10,605 nucleotides of DNA from Clostridia bacterium (GCA_900769795.1 CAAGHZ010000039.1:1-10605), one strand, 5' to 3'. Counted from the first letter of the stretch, positions 1-6,113 are shown. Numbers and translations: made by a program. The notes: a model not told the origin generated them from the letters alone.

Positions 1-397
1 ATACATATGTATCGCCACAACAAATAATGTCTCTTTTATCATCATCAAGTTGCTTTATAATATCTGCAATTTTGTCATACTCGTTTGTGCCGACAACCGC
101 ATCAACCTCAGGAATTTCCGATAAAATCTGTTCCTTATATCTTTGTGCCATACAGCCCGTGACAATGAGCGCCTTGCACTTGCCCTCTGCCTTATACTGA
201 GAAAGTTCAAGTATACATTCTATTGATTCTGTCTTTGCATCCTCAATAAATGTGCAGGTATTTATAATTATAGCATCTGCATCTTCTTCGTTATCTACTA
301 TTTCAAATCCATTGCTATTTAGAAGCCCAAGCATGTACTCGGCATCCACAAGATTTTTTGAGCATCCAAGGGATGCAAGCGAAATTTTATTTATCAA
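1..397 (-). CDS. rimO: Ribosomal protein S12 methylthiotransferase RimO, N-terminal part (runs off left edge)
   Basis: The 132 visible codons form most of the N-terminal UPF0004 domain of a radical-SAM methylthiotransferase. The three cysteines that bind the auxiliary [4Fe-4S] cluster are all present: C12 in SLGCSKN, C48 in NTC and C82 in TGC. The pattern SLGCSKNLVDAE followed by EDAKTES and VTGCMAQRY is typical of RimO; MiaB has a YGCQMN-type first motif. RimO methylthiolates an aspartate of ribosomal protein S12. The radical-SAM CxxxCxxC motif and the TRAM domain would lie beyond the window. No in-frame ATG precedes the first cysteine. I take the TTG at 395-397 as the start because GGAAG lies 6 nt upstream and the N-terminus MINKISLASLGC then fits the family. 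It begins 35 nt after the recX stop with no visible promoter, so it is probably co-transcribed with recA-recX. Confidence 0.93.
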   Translation of the reverse strand, partial: MINKISLASLGCSKNLVDAEYMLGLLNSNGFEIVDNEEDADAIIINTCTFIEDAKTESIECILELSQYKAEGKCKALIVTGCMAQRYKEQILSEIPEVDAVVGTNEYDKIADIIKQLDDDKRDIICCGDTYV

Positions 398-403
398 TGT
401 TAT

Positions 404-408
404 CTTCC
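404..408 (-). promoter_or_regulatory. Ribosome binding site of rimO that decides a TTG start
   Basis: GGAAG on the minus strand sits 6 nt before the TTG at 395-397. The frame upstream has no ATG or GTG back to the recX stop region, so this site is the main support for the non-ATG start. Confidence 0.6.
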
Positions 409-432
409 ATTCTGTTGTTTTATGTGTAAAAC

Positions 433-903
433 TTAGTATTCGTCTTCAAATTTAAAATCATATTGAGACAGACATTCCCTTACCTCTGACGGAGAAAACC
501 CACGACGGGCAAGACGGGCTTTAAGTCTCTCTAAATCACGTCTTGATGTAATTCCCTCATAGAGTCTGCGGCTCTCTACGTATTCGCACACAGCAGCGAG
601 TGTATCTTCCTCACTCTCACTGCAAACAGAGTCAATTATACTTTTTGCAATACCTTTTGCATAAAGTTCCTGTCTGATACGATACATTCCCTTGCCGCCA
701 AGGCGAACTGACTGTGTCACATAGGCCTCTGCATAGGCACGGTCATCCAATATCCCTGCCGCTGCAAATTCAGAGACAATCTGCTCTGCCACTTCCTGCT
801 CTATCTTCCGTCTTTTGAGTCGGTCTTCTATCTCCCGACAGGTGTACATTCTGCCAGCTACAAGCCCTGCCGCAATCTTTTTTGCCTTTTCGTATGTAGA
901 CAT
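433..903 (-). CDS. recX: Regulatory protein RecX (RecA modulator)
   Basis: This 156-residue protein has the length and character of RecX. It is small, helical and rich in Arg, Lys and Glu, with family patterns such as REIEDRLKRR near residue 23, AAGILDDRAYAEAYV near 48-62, GKGMYRIRQELYAKGI near 70-85, and a C-terminal RRGFSPSEVRECL. RecX binds RecA filaments and usually inhibits or destabilises them. Its ATG (901-903) is separated from the recA TAA (906-908) by only 2 nt. The ribosome binding site inside the recA tail is weak (AAGAAG-like), so translation is probably coupled to recA and less efficient. The recA-recX adjacency is common in bacteria and supports the assignment. No internal terminator could fit between the two genes. 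Confidence 0.95.
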   Translation of the reverse strand: MSTYEKAKKIAAGLVAGRMYTCREIEDRLKRRKIEQEVAEQIVSEFAAAGILDDRAYAEAYVTQSVRLGGKGMYRIRQELYAKGIAKSIIDSVCSESEEDTLAAVCEYVESRRLYEGITSRRDLERLKARLARRGFSPSEVRECLSQYDFKFEDEY

Positions 904-905
904 TT

Positions 906-1964
906 TTATTTCTTCTTAGGTGGCTTGTTTACAGGAATCAACGGAGTTGCCTCAACATCTCCTCCAACTGCAACCTCAGGAAGGTCAGCCGCCGCACGAA
1001 TCTTTGCCTCAATCTCTGCGCAGAGTTCAGGATTATCCTCAAGCACCTTTTTCGCACTTTCTCTGCCTTGGCCAAGTCTTGTGCCGTCATAAGAGAACCA
1101 TGAGCCACTCTTTTCTATTACATCAAAATCAACGCCAACATCAAGGATGTTTCCTATCTTGGAAATACCCTCGCCGTACATAATATCAAATTCTGCTTCT
1201 TTAAATGGCGGAGCGACTTTGTTCTTTACAACCTTAACTTTTGTTCTGTTACCCACAAGTCCACCATCTGTCTTGATTGTCTCAGAGCGACGAACATCAA
1301 GACGAACGGATGAATAGAATTTAAGTGCACGTCCACCCGGGGTGGTTTCAGGATTACCATACATTACACCAACCTTCTCTCGAAGCTGGTTGATAAATAT
1401 CGCAATTGTGTTTGAGCGGTTAACTACACTTGCAAGTTTTCTGAGTGCCTGAGACATAAGTCTTGCCTGCAGACCAACGTGAGAATCACCCATAAGGCCC
1501 TCTATCTCCTGCTTTGGCACGAGAGCCGCAACAGAGTCCACAACTACAACGTCGATTGCGCCACTGCGCACAAGTTGCTCTGTGATTTCAAGAGCCTGCT
1601 CTCCTGTGTCAGGCTGAGACACAATAAGATCATCAATGTTTACACCAAGGTTTCTTGCATAAACAGGGTCAAGAGCGTGCTCTGCATCAATAAATGCCGC
1701 TTCGCCGCCAAGTTTTTGTGCCTCTGCAACAATATGGAGCGCAACGGTTGTTTTACCTGATGATTCCGGACCGTAAATCTCAATAATTCTTCCTCTCGGA
1801 ACACCGCCGATACCAAGGGCAATATCAAGTGCCATAGACCCTGTAGGAATCGCATCAATCTTTATGTCAGCCTTTTCTCCAAGACGCATTACCGCACCAT
1901 GGCCAAATTGTTTTTCTATGTTCCCAAAGACGCTCTCCAGCGCTTTTCTCTTCTCTTCATTCAT
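906..1964 (-). CDS. recA: Recombinase RecA
   Basis: The protein has 352 residues from the ATG at 1962-1964. RecA forms ATP-dependent filaments on single-stranded DNA, catalyses homologous strand exchange, and triggers LexA self-cleavage. Visible motifs are Walker A GPESSGKT (65-72), the catalytic glutamate E95 in AEHALDP, Walker B VVVVDSVAAL with D143, loop L1 around EIEGLMGDSHVG (153-164), and loop L2 around FINQLREKVGVMYGNPETTPGG (190-211). The frame is open back to a GTG at 2019-2021, which would add 19 residues. I reject that start because it lies only a few nt after the predicted transcription start and the added residues are unlike RecA, whereas MNEEKRKALESVFGNIEKQFG fits the family. 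The ribosome binding site for the ATG (AAAGGA, 1977-1982) is rather distant, with 12 nt between. The tail ends in NKPPKKK, a basic end where many RecA proteins are acidic. Confidence 0.97.
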   Translation of the reverse strand: MNEEKRKALESVFGNIEKQFGHGAVMRLGEKADIKIDAIPTGSMALDIALGIGGVPRGRIIEIYGPESSGKTTVALHIVAEAQKLGGEAAFIDAEHALDPVYARNLGVNIDDLIVSQPDTGEQALEITEQLVRSGAIDVVVVDSVAALVPKQEIEGLMGDSHVGLQARLMSQALRKLASVVNRSNTIAIFINQLREKVGVMYGNPETTPGGRALKFYSSVRLDVRRSETIKTDGGLVGNRTKVKVVKNKVAPPFKEAEFDIMYGEGISKIGNILDVGVDFDVIEKSGSWFSYDGTRLGQGRESAKKVLEDNPELCAEIEAKIRAAADLPEVAVGGDVEATPLIPVNKPPKKK

Positions 1965-1976
1965 ACCAAAACCCAA

Positions 1977-1982
1977 TCCTTT
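1977..1982 (-). promoter_or_regulatory. Probable recA ribosome binding site
   Basis: AAAGGA on the minus strand lies 12 nt before the ATG at 1962-1964, longer than the usual 5-10 nt. No better site precedes that ATG, and the upstream GTG at 2019-2021 has only an unconvincing GATAG next to it. Confidence 0.5.
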
Positions 1983-2032
1983 CTCATATTCCTCTGATAG
2001 TATTTTCGCCTTTAAAAACACCTATCTATAAT

Positions 2033-2061
2033 ATTATAATTTACCGATTTTACAGTGTCAA
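2033..2061 (-). promoter_or_regulatory. recA promoter, perfect sigma-A consensus
   Basis: On the minus strand, TTGACA (2056-2061) and TATAAT (2033-2038) are separated by exactly 17 bp, so all 12 hexamer positions match the housekeeping consensus. Transcription should begin near 2025-2027, giving a leader of about 60 nt before the recA ATG. It lies entirely in the 69-bp gap after cinA, so recA can be expressed independently of cinA. I see no Gram-positive LexA box (CGAAC-N4-GTTCG type) or E. coli-type CTGT-N8-ACAG box in or near it. Confidence 0.88.
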
Positions 2062-2080
2062 GCATAAAATTATAAAATTC

Positions 2081-2105
2081 GACTATATATCTACCATATA
2101 TAGTC
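2081..2105 (-). repeat. Perfect 10-bp inverted repeat over the cinA stop codon
   Basis: GACTATATAT (2081-2090) and ATATATAGTC (2096-2105) are exact reverse complements around a 5-nt loop. In the cinA mRNA the hairpin contains the last codons and the stop. It is AU-rich and is followed by an AU-rich stretch rather than a clean U-run. It may be a weak terminator or an mRNA 3'-end stabiliser just upstream of the recA promoter. Confidence 0.6.
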
Positions 2106-3377
2106 AAGCTCAAGGCTTTTATCTCCATTTTCTTGTGTTTTCAAAAGTCCAAGCAGGCTTCGGCGTACAAGGTCAAGAGCATAAAGACTCGCCCTCTCTC
2201 TCACCATACCTCTTCCACCTGCCAGTTTAAGCCTTACCGATGCCCATATCTCATCTGTGCAAATACCAACATACACAAGACCGACAGGCTTTTCTTCGGT
2301 GCCACCACCGGGACCTGCAATACCCGTAATACCAATACCGATATCCGCTCCGCTTTTCTCTTTTGCGCCTTTGCACATCTCAAGTGCTGTCTGCTGAGAC
2401 ACTGCACCGTATTTTATAAGAGTCTCTTCGCTTACACCGAGAAGTTTAGTCTTCTGCTCGTTTGAATATGTGACAAAACCACAATCCATACATTCGGAAG
2501 ACCCCGGGATTTCAGTTATCTTTTTTGACAAAAGTCCGCCCGTGCAACTCTCTGCGAAAGAAACTTTTTTGCCCTTTTCGATTAGCAATTTGACGACTGT
2601 ACTCTGGAGCGTCTCATCCTCGCCCTCTGCATATATATGGTCACCGAGAATTTCTCTCACCTTTTCTTCAAGGGGCAAAATCATCTCTGCGGCTTTTTCT
2701 GCCTCGTCTGCCTTTGCAGTAAGCCTGAGTTCCATCTCACCCGTCTTTGCATAAGGTGCAATTGTTGGGTTGCTTTGCTGCATCAGGTCTGACAACTTTT
2801 CATCCGCAGCCGACTCTCCCACACCAAAGACCTTTAAAACCTTTGAGCGTATTACTCCGTCTGCCTTTTTCTCAAGATATGGGCGCACCTTTTCGCTTAG
2901 CATCTTATTCATCTCAAAAGGAGGCCCCGGAAGCATTATAATAGTTGCCCTCTCGCTTTCAATTATTGCCCCGGGCGCTGTGCCGTAGTCATTATCAAGC
3001 ACTATACACCCCTCAGGCATATCCGCCTGCTTTAGGTTGTTTTTTGGCATATATCTGTTTTGTTTTGCAAATCTCTCTTCAAGTCTGCGACGACTCTCTT
3101 CATGAGGCACGCATTTAACGCCACAAAACTCCGCAATCGTCTCCTTGCTCAAATCATCACAAGTTGGGCCAAGTCCACCTGTTGTGATTATTCCGTCTGC
3201 ACGGCTTGCGGCTATTTCAAGCGCCTCTTTAAGTCTCTGTGGGTTATCACCCACAACTGTTGTATAATAAACATTCATACCAAGTTCGCCAAGCATTTGG
3301 CTTATGTCCCTTGCGTTGGTGTTTACTATCTGTCCAAGCAAAAGTTCTGTTCCTATTGATATAATTTCAAAATTCAT
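2091..3377 (-). CDS. cinA: CinA: competence/damage-inducible protein with nicotinamide-nucleotide amidase domain
   Basis: The 428-residue protein has the two-domain CinA layout. Residues 1 to about 170 form a MoaB/MogA-like COG1058 domain, with SIGTELLLGQIVNTN (7-21), TTGGLGPTCDD (65-75) and MLPGPPFEM (148-156). Residues from about 255 to 415 form the PncC-type domain, with AESCTGGLLS (275-284), VTYSNEQK (302-309) and TGIAGPGGGTEEKPVGLVY (351-369). In characterised relatives the N-terminal domain hydrolyses ADP-ribose-type compounds and the C-terminal domain deamidates NMN in pyridine nucleotide salvage. The gene is also linked to competence in some Gram-positive species. The ATG (3375-3377) follows GAGGGG (3385-3390) by 7 nt. 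cinA next to recA is a widely conserved pairing. I find no convincing promoter in the gap upstream, so transcription may come from thiI or from the repeat region. Confidence 0.96.
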   Translation of the reverse strand: MNFEIISIGTELLLGQIVNTNARDISQMLGELGMNVYYTTVVGDNPQRLKEALEIAASRADGIITTGGLGPTCDDLSKETIAEFCGVKCVPHEESRRRLEERFAKQNRYMPKNNLKQADMPEGCIVLDNDYGTAPGAIIESERATIIMLPGPPFEMNKMLSEKVRPYLEKKADGVIRSKVLKVFGVGESAADEKLSDLMQQSNPTIAPYAKTGEMELRLTAKADEAEKAAEMILPLEEKVREILGDHIYAEGEDETLQSTVVKLLIEKGKKVSFAESCTGGLLSKKITEIPGSSECMDCGFVTYSNEQKTKLLGVSEETLIKYGAVSQQTALEMCKGAKEKSGADIGIGITGIAGPGGGTEEKPVGLVYVGICTDEIWASVRLKLAGGRGMVRERASLYALDLVRRSLLGLLKTQENGDKSLELDYIW

Positions 3378-3384
3378 ACAGTCG

Positions 3385-3390
3385 CCCCTC
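3385..3390 (-). promoter_or_regulatory. cinA ribosome binding site
   Basis: GAGGGG on the minus strand ends 7 nt before the ATG at 3375-3377, confirming that start. Confidence 0.7.
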
Positions 3391-3433
3391 TGGTATTTTT
3401 TATAATGTATAGATTGTTCAGATGCTCTCTCTT

Positions 3434-3555
3434 AAAGGCTCCCTTGTGTAAAGGGAGCTGTCAGCGTAGCTGACTGAGGGATTGTTTTTTCTATGTTTAT
3501 AACCCCTCCGAGTTTGCTTTGCAAACCAACCTCCTCGATGCTCTGGGGAGGCTTT
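3434..3555. repeat. Palindromic MITE-like intergenic repeat, about 122 bp
   Basis: The element fills most of the 218-bp thiI-cinA gap. Its ends are imperfect inverted repeats, AAAGGCTCCC (3434-3443) and GGGAGGCTTT (3546-3555), with one mismatch. Inside are four small stems placed symmetrically: 3438-3445 with 3451-3458 (8 bp), 3460-3465 with 3469-3474 (6 bp), 3512-3517 with 3521-3526 (6 bp), and 3530-3534 with 3547-3551 (5 bp). Around the centre, GAGGGATT (3476-3483) mirrors AACCCCTC (3501-3508) with one mismatch. It has no coding capacity of its own. From memory, repeats of very similar sequence are scattered through genomes of gut Clostridia, but I could not check copy number. It could be a non-autonomous mobile element or a dispersed structured-RNA repeat. 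Confidence 0.75.
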
Positions 3556-3595
3556 TTTACACTCTTTACTAATATCCCCACATCGCGATTGTTTA

Positions 3596-4774
3596 TCAGT
3601 TAAACTTCGCAACAACTACCTCGGTTTCCTCTATTGCCTTCGCCATCATTCCCTCAGGGTCTGTGAGGAGTTTTTCAGCCTCAACTATCTCATCAAGATT
3701 AGGCTTTGTTTTCGGGTGCTTTGGCACAAAGATTGTGCAGCAATCCTCATATGGCAAAATCGAGGTTTCATAGGTGTCTATCTTTTTGGATATCTTTACT
3801 ATCTCCTCTTTATCCATTCCTATACAAGGACGGAAGACAGGCATATCAACCGCATTATCAGTAACAGACAAACTCTCCATAGTCTGACTTGCCACCTGGC
3901 CAATACTCTCACCTGTGATAAGTGCCTTTGCACCACGGGATTTTGCAATTCTTTCTGCAATCTGCATCATAAGACGACGCATAATAATAGTCAGATATTC
4001 TTTTGGGCACTTTTCTATAATATCAAGTTGAATATCCGTAAATGGAACAATATGCAGTTTTATAGGGCCTGTATAAACAGATATAATTTTAGCAAGGTCT
4101 ATAACCTTTTCTTTTGCTCTGTCCGATGTATACGGATGACTATGGAAGTACACCGCATCTAAGGTAACCCCTCTCTTTGAAATCATCCATCCCGCGACAG
4201 GGCTGTCTATGCCACCACTGAGCAACAATGCCGCTCTGCCTGCAGTGCCAACAGGCATACCACCTGCACCATTAATTTTTTGAGTAAAAATAAAGGCTTG
4301 TTTTCTTATCTCTATCTGCACAAGTATATCAGGGTTATGTACGTCTACCGATAGACCCTCGGTGTTTTTGAGTATAACACCGCCCATATGTCTGCAAATC
4401 TGCGGAGAGTTCATAGGAAACTGCTTGTCCTCTCGCTTTGCTTCAACCTTAAAGGTTTTGCCCTCTAAATCCATTTGATTAAGGCACTCTATTGTAGTCC
4501 TCTCAATATCTTCCATAGTCTTTTCGCACTTTACGGCAGGGCAAATATTGACTATACCAAAAACCTTAGAGAGTCTGTCTACCGCCATCTCCATATCGAT
4601 TCCTTCTTCAAGAGGCTCTACATATATAGTAGACTGTGAGCGCCTTACTGAAAACTTACCAAGTGACGAAACAGCACTTGCAACATTGTCAACAAGCTTT
4701 TTTTCAAAAACAGGACGATTTAGACCCTTTAGTGCAATCTCTCCGTATTTTAAAAGAATTATATCTGCTTTCAT
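3596..4774 (-). CDS. thiI: tRNA 4-thiouridine synthetase ThiI, short form without rhodanese domain
   Basis: ThiI adenylates uridine 8 of tRNA and replaces its oxygen with sulfur; in some bacteria it also serves thiamine thiazole synthesis. The 392 residues comprise an N-terminal ferredoxin-like region with LLKYGEIALKGLNR (7-20), a THUMP domain (roughly 60-165), and a PP-loop ATPase domain with LLLSGGIDSPVAGW (183-196). The PP-loop motif SGGIDSP is at 186-192. PYEDCC (341-346) carries the cysteine pair in the region of the E. coli C344 equivalent. The C-terminal rhodanese domain of the E. coli enzyme is absent, as in most Bacillota, so sulfur must come directly from a cysteine desulfurase, which is encoded just upstream. 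The ATG (4772-4774) follows AAGGAG (4783-4788) by 8 nt. The desulfurase stop is 45 nt upstream, which suggests an operon. Confidence 0.97.
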   Translation of the reverse strand: MKADIILLKYGEIALKGLNRPVFEKKLVDNVASAVSSLGKFSVRRSQSTIYVEPLEEGIDMEMAVDRLSKVFGIVNICPAVKCEKTMEDIERTTIECLNQMDLEGKTFKVEAKREDKQFPMNSPQICRHMGGVILKNTEGLSVDVHNPDILVQIEIRKQAFIFTQKINGAGGMPVGTAGRAALLLSGGIDSPVAGWMISKRGVTLDAVYFHSHPYTSDRAKEKVIDLAKIISVYTGPIKLHIVPFTDIQLDIIEKCPKEYLTIIMRRLMMQIAERIAKSRGAKALITGESIGQVASQTMESLSVTDNAVDMPVFRPCIGMDKEEIVKISKKIDTYETSILPYEDCCTIFVPKHPKTKPNLDEIVEAEKLLTDPEGMMAKAIEETEVVVAKFN

Positions 4775-4782
4775 TTGTATAT

Positions 4783-4788
4783 CTCCTT
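4783..4788 (-). promoter_or_regulatory. thiI ribosome binding site
   Basis: AAGGAG on the minus strand ends 8 nt before the ATG at 4772-4774. This is near-ideal strength and spacing and suggests efficient independent initiation on the second gene of the pair. Confidence 0.8.
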
Positions 4789-4799
4789 ATATCAATTTC

Positions 4800-4818
4800 A
4801 AGGGGCTGTACGCCCCTT
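4800..4818. other. GC-rich hairpin between the desulfurase and thiI
   Basis: AAGGGGC (4800-4806) and GCCCCTT (4812-4818) are exact reverse complements around a 5-nt loop. In the operon mRNA (minus strand) the stem begins 1 nt after the desulfurase stop codon and ends before the thiI ribosome binding site. No U-run follows it in that direction, so it is unlikely to terminate there. Read on the plus strand it is followed by five T residues and looks like a terminator, but no plus-strand gene ends here. An mRNA processing or stability role is possible. Confidence 0.6.
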
Positions 4819-4819
4819 T

Positions 4820-5962
4820 TTATCTGTTTAACTTTCTCAGTCTCGGCACAACCGCCATCAATACTGATACGACCTTGTCGATTTCTTCTTTTGTGTTAAA
4901 CTCTGACAAGCTAAAACGGATGCTTCCGTCAATCATACCTCTGTCAAGTCCGATAGATGTCAGCACATAACTCGGTTCTCTCTTGTGGCTTGAGCACGCA
5001 GAACCGCTTGATACATAAATTCCCTCGTTCTCAAGTGTGTGAAGAATTACTTCTGACTTGACACCTCCAAAGGAAATATTCAGTATATGCGGTGCACACA
5101 ACTCAGGGGTATTCACAACTACATTGTCTATATTTTCACATATTCCGTTTTTTAATCTTTCTCTAAGCAAAGTCATCTGTCCGATTGCATCTGCCATTTT
5201 GGAACTACAATGCTTTGCCGCAACGCCAAAACCCGCAATTGCAGGCACGTTCTCTGTGCCCGGTCGGATACCATTCTGTTGGCCGCCGCCAAATATAATC
5301 GGAGCAAGTTTAGTTCCCTTTTTGATATATAAGGCTCCTACCCCTTTGGGGCCATGGATTTTATGGCTGCTGATACTTATCAAATCAGCACCCAACTCCT
5401 TTTGACTAAAGGGTATCTTACAATATCCCTGTACCGCATCTACATGAAGATATGCGTTTGGGTTTCTTTTTCTTAATATACTTGCTATCCTTTCAATAGG
5501 TTGTACCGAGCCAATCTCGTTGTTCACAAGCATTACACTGACAAGACATGTGTCAGGGGTAATCATATCTTCAAACTCGGCAAGTTTAACAATCCCATCA
5601 CTGTCAACAGGAATATAGTCTATACGCTTACCGCTTATCTCAAGTGCATTCAGGGTATTGAGGGTTGCAGGATGTTCAATAGGGGTACTGATGATGTGTC
5701 TGCCTCTTGCCGCCCCACACACTCCCATAATAGCAAGATTGTTTGCCTCTGTACCACCTGAGGTAAAATATATCTCATCAGGTCTGACACCGAGGGTATC
5801 AGCAATTGATTCTCTTGCTGTCTTTATCTCTTTTTCTGCGGCGATACCTAGTCTGTGGAGAGATGAAGGATTGCCGTAGGTGTTTTGCATAACCTCCGAA
5901 ACCTTATCACACACCCGCTTGTAAGGACGGGTTGTGGCACTGTTATCAAGGTAAATTTCCAT
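4820..5962 (-). CDS. Cysteine desulfurase, NifS/IscS family, probable sulfur donor for ThiI
   Basis: This PLP enzyme converts cysteine to alanine and holds the sulfur as a persulfide on its own cysteine. The 380 residues start with MEIYLDNSATT and include FTSGGTEANN (66-75), H97 in IEHPAT, D175 in HVDAVQGY, the PLP lysine K201 in SSHKIHGPKG, the cofactor segment GGGQQNGIRPGTEN (225-238), and the catalytic C323 in SSGSACSS. Length and motifs are complete. The place directly before thiI matches the Bacillus subtilis nifZ-thiI pair, where the dedicated desulfurase feeds ThiI. I give no symbol because NifS, IscS and NifZ cannot be separated by motif reading. The ATG (5960-5962) has AAAGGA 11 nt upstream, somewhat distant. 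A clear promoter lies at 6016-6044. Confidence 0.95.
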   Translation of the reverse strand: MEIYLDNSATTRPYKRVCDKVSEVMQNTYGNPSSLHRLGIAAEKEIKTARESIADTLGVRPDEIYFTSGGTEANNLAIMGVCGAARGRHIISTPIEHPATLNTLNALEISGKRIDYIPVDSDGIVKLAEFEDMITPDTCLVSVMLVNNEIGSVQPIERIASILRKRNPNAYLHVDAVQGYCKIPFSQKELGADLISISSHKIHGPKGVGALYIKKGTKLAPIIFGGGQQNGIRPGTENVPAIAGFGVAAKHCSSKMADAIGQMTLLRERLKNGICENIDNVVVNTPELCAPHILNISFGGVKSEVILHTLENEGIYVSSGSACSSHKREPSYVLTSIGLDRGMIDGSIRFSLSEFNTKEEIDKVVSVLMAVVPRLRKLNR

Positions 5963-6015
5963 ATATAAACAAATCCTTTCGATTATAAAACATATTTGTA
6001 AGTTCTGATTATTTT

Positions 6016-6044
6016 ATTCTAACATAACAAAAATGCTTTTTCAA
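6016..6044 (-). promoter_or_regulatory. Promoter of the desulfurase-thiI unit
   Basis: On the minus strand TTGAAA (6039-6044) and TAGAAT (6016-6021) are separated by 17 bp, giving 5 and 5 of 6 matches? The -35 differs from TTGACA at one position and the -10 from TATAAT at one position. The transcription start would be near 6009, about 47 nt before the ATG. Confidence 0.75.
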
Positions 6045-6051
6045 CTGTTTA

Positions 6052-6078
6052 AGGGTAGATTTTTAATAATTTTACCCT
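6052..6078. repeat. Inverted repeat between the divergent promoters
   Basis: AGGGTA (6052-6057) and TACCCT (6073-6078) are exact reverse complements separated by 15 bp of nearly pure A/T. The repeat lies upstream of both the desulfurase -35 (6039-6044) and the mutS2 -35 (6114-6119), where a shared regulator could bind. It could equally be chance structure in AT-rich DNA. Confidence 0.4.
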
Positions 6079-6113
6079 CCTTTATATAATATGTAATACT
6101 CGTCCCTTTGTTA

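Noticed and set aside
2022..2110. CGAA half-site upstream of the recA -35 as a LexA box
   Set aside because: The CGAATTTT string has no matching GTTC-type second half at the required spacing.
3378..3433. Possible cinA promoter with a TATAAA/TATACA-like -10
   Set aside because: The minus-strand sequence is A/T-rich and offers several -10-like strings but no -35 at a suitable distance, so I did not annotate a promoter.
3429..3566. CTCTT on both sides of the repeat as a target-site duplication
   Set aside because: The right copy (3562-3566) is six bases away from the repeat end, and a five-base match in T/C-rich DNA is easily chance. I kept it only as a remark.
3418..3615. 65-codon minus-strand reading frame across the thiI-cinA gap
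   Set aside because: It is encoded almost entirely by the palindromic repeat, overlaps the end of thiI, and has no ribosome binding site. Such frames are typical artefacts of this kind of repeat.
3716..4162. 148-codon plus-strand frame inside thiI
   Set aside because: It lies fully antisense to a clear thiI and its translation has no recognisable domain.
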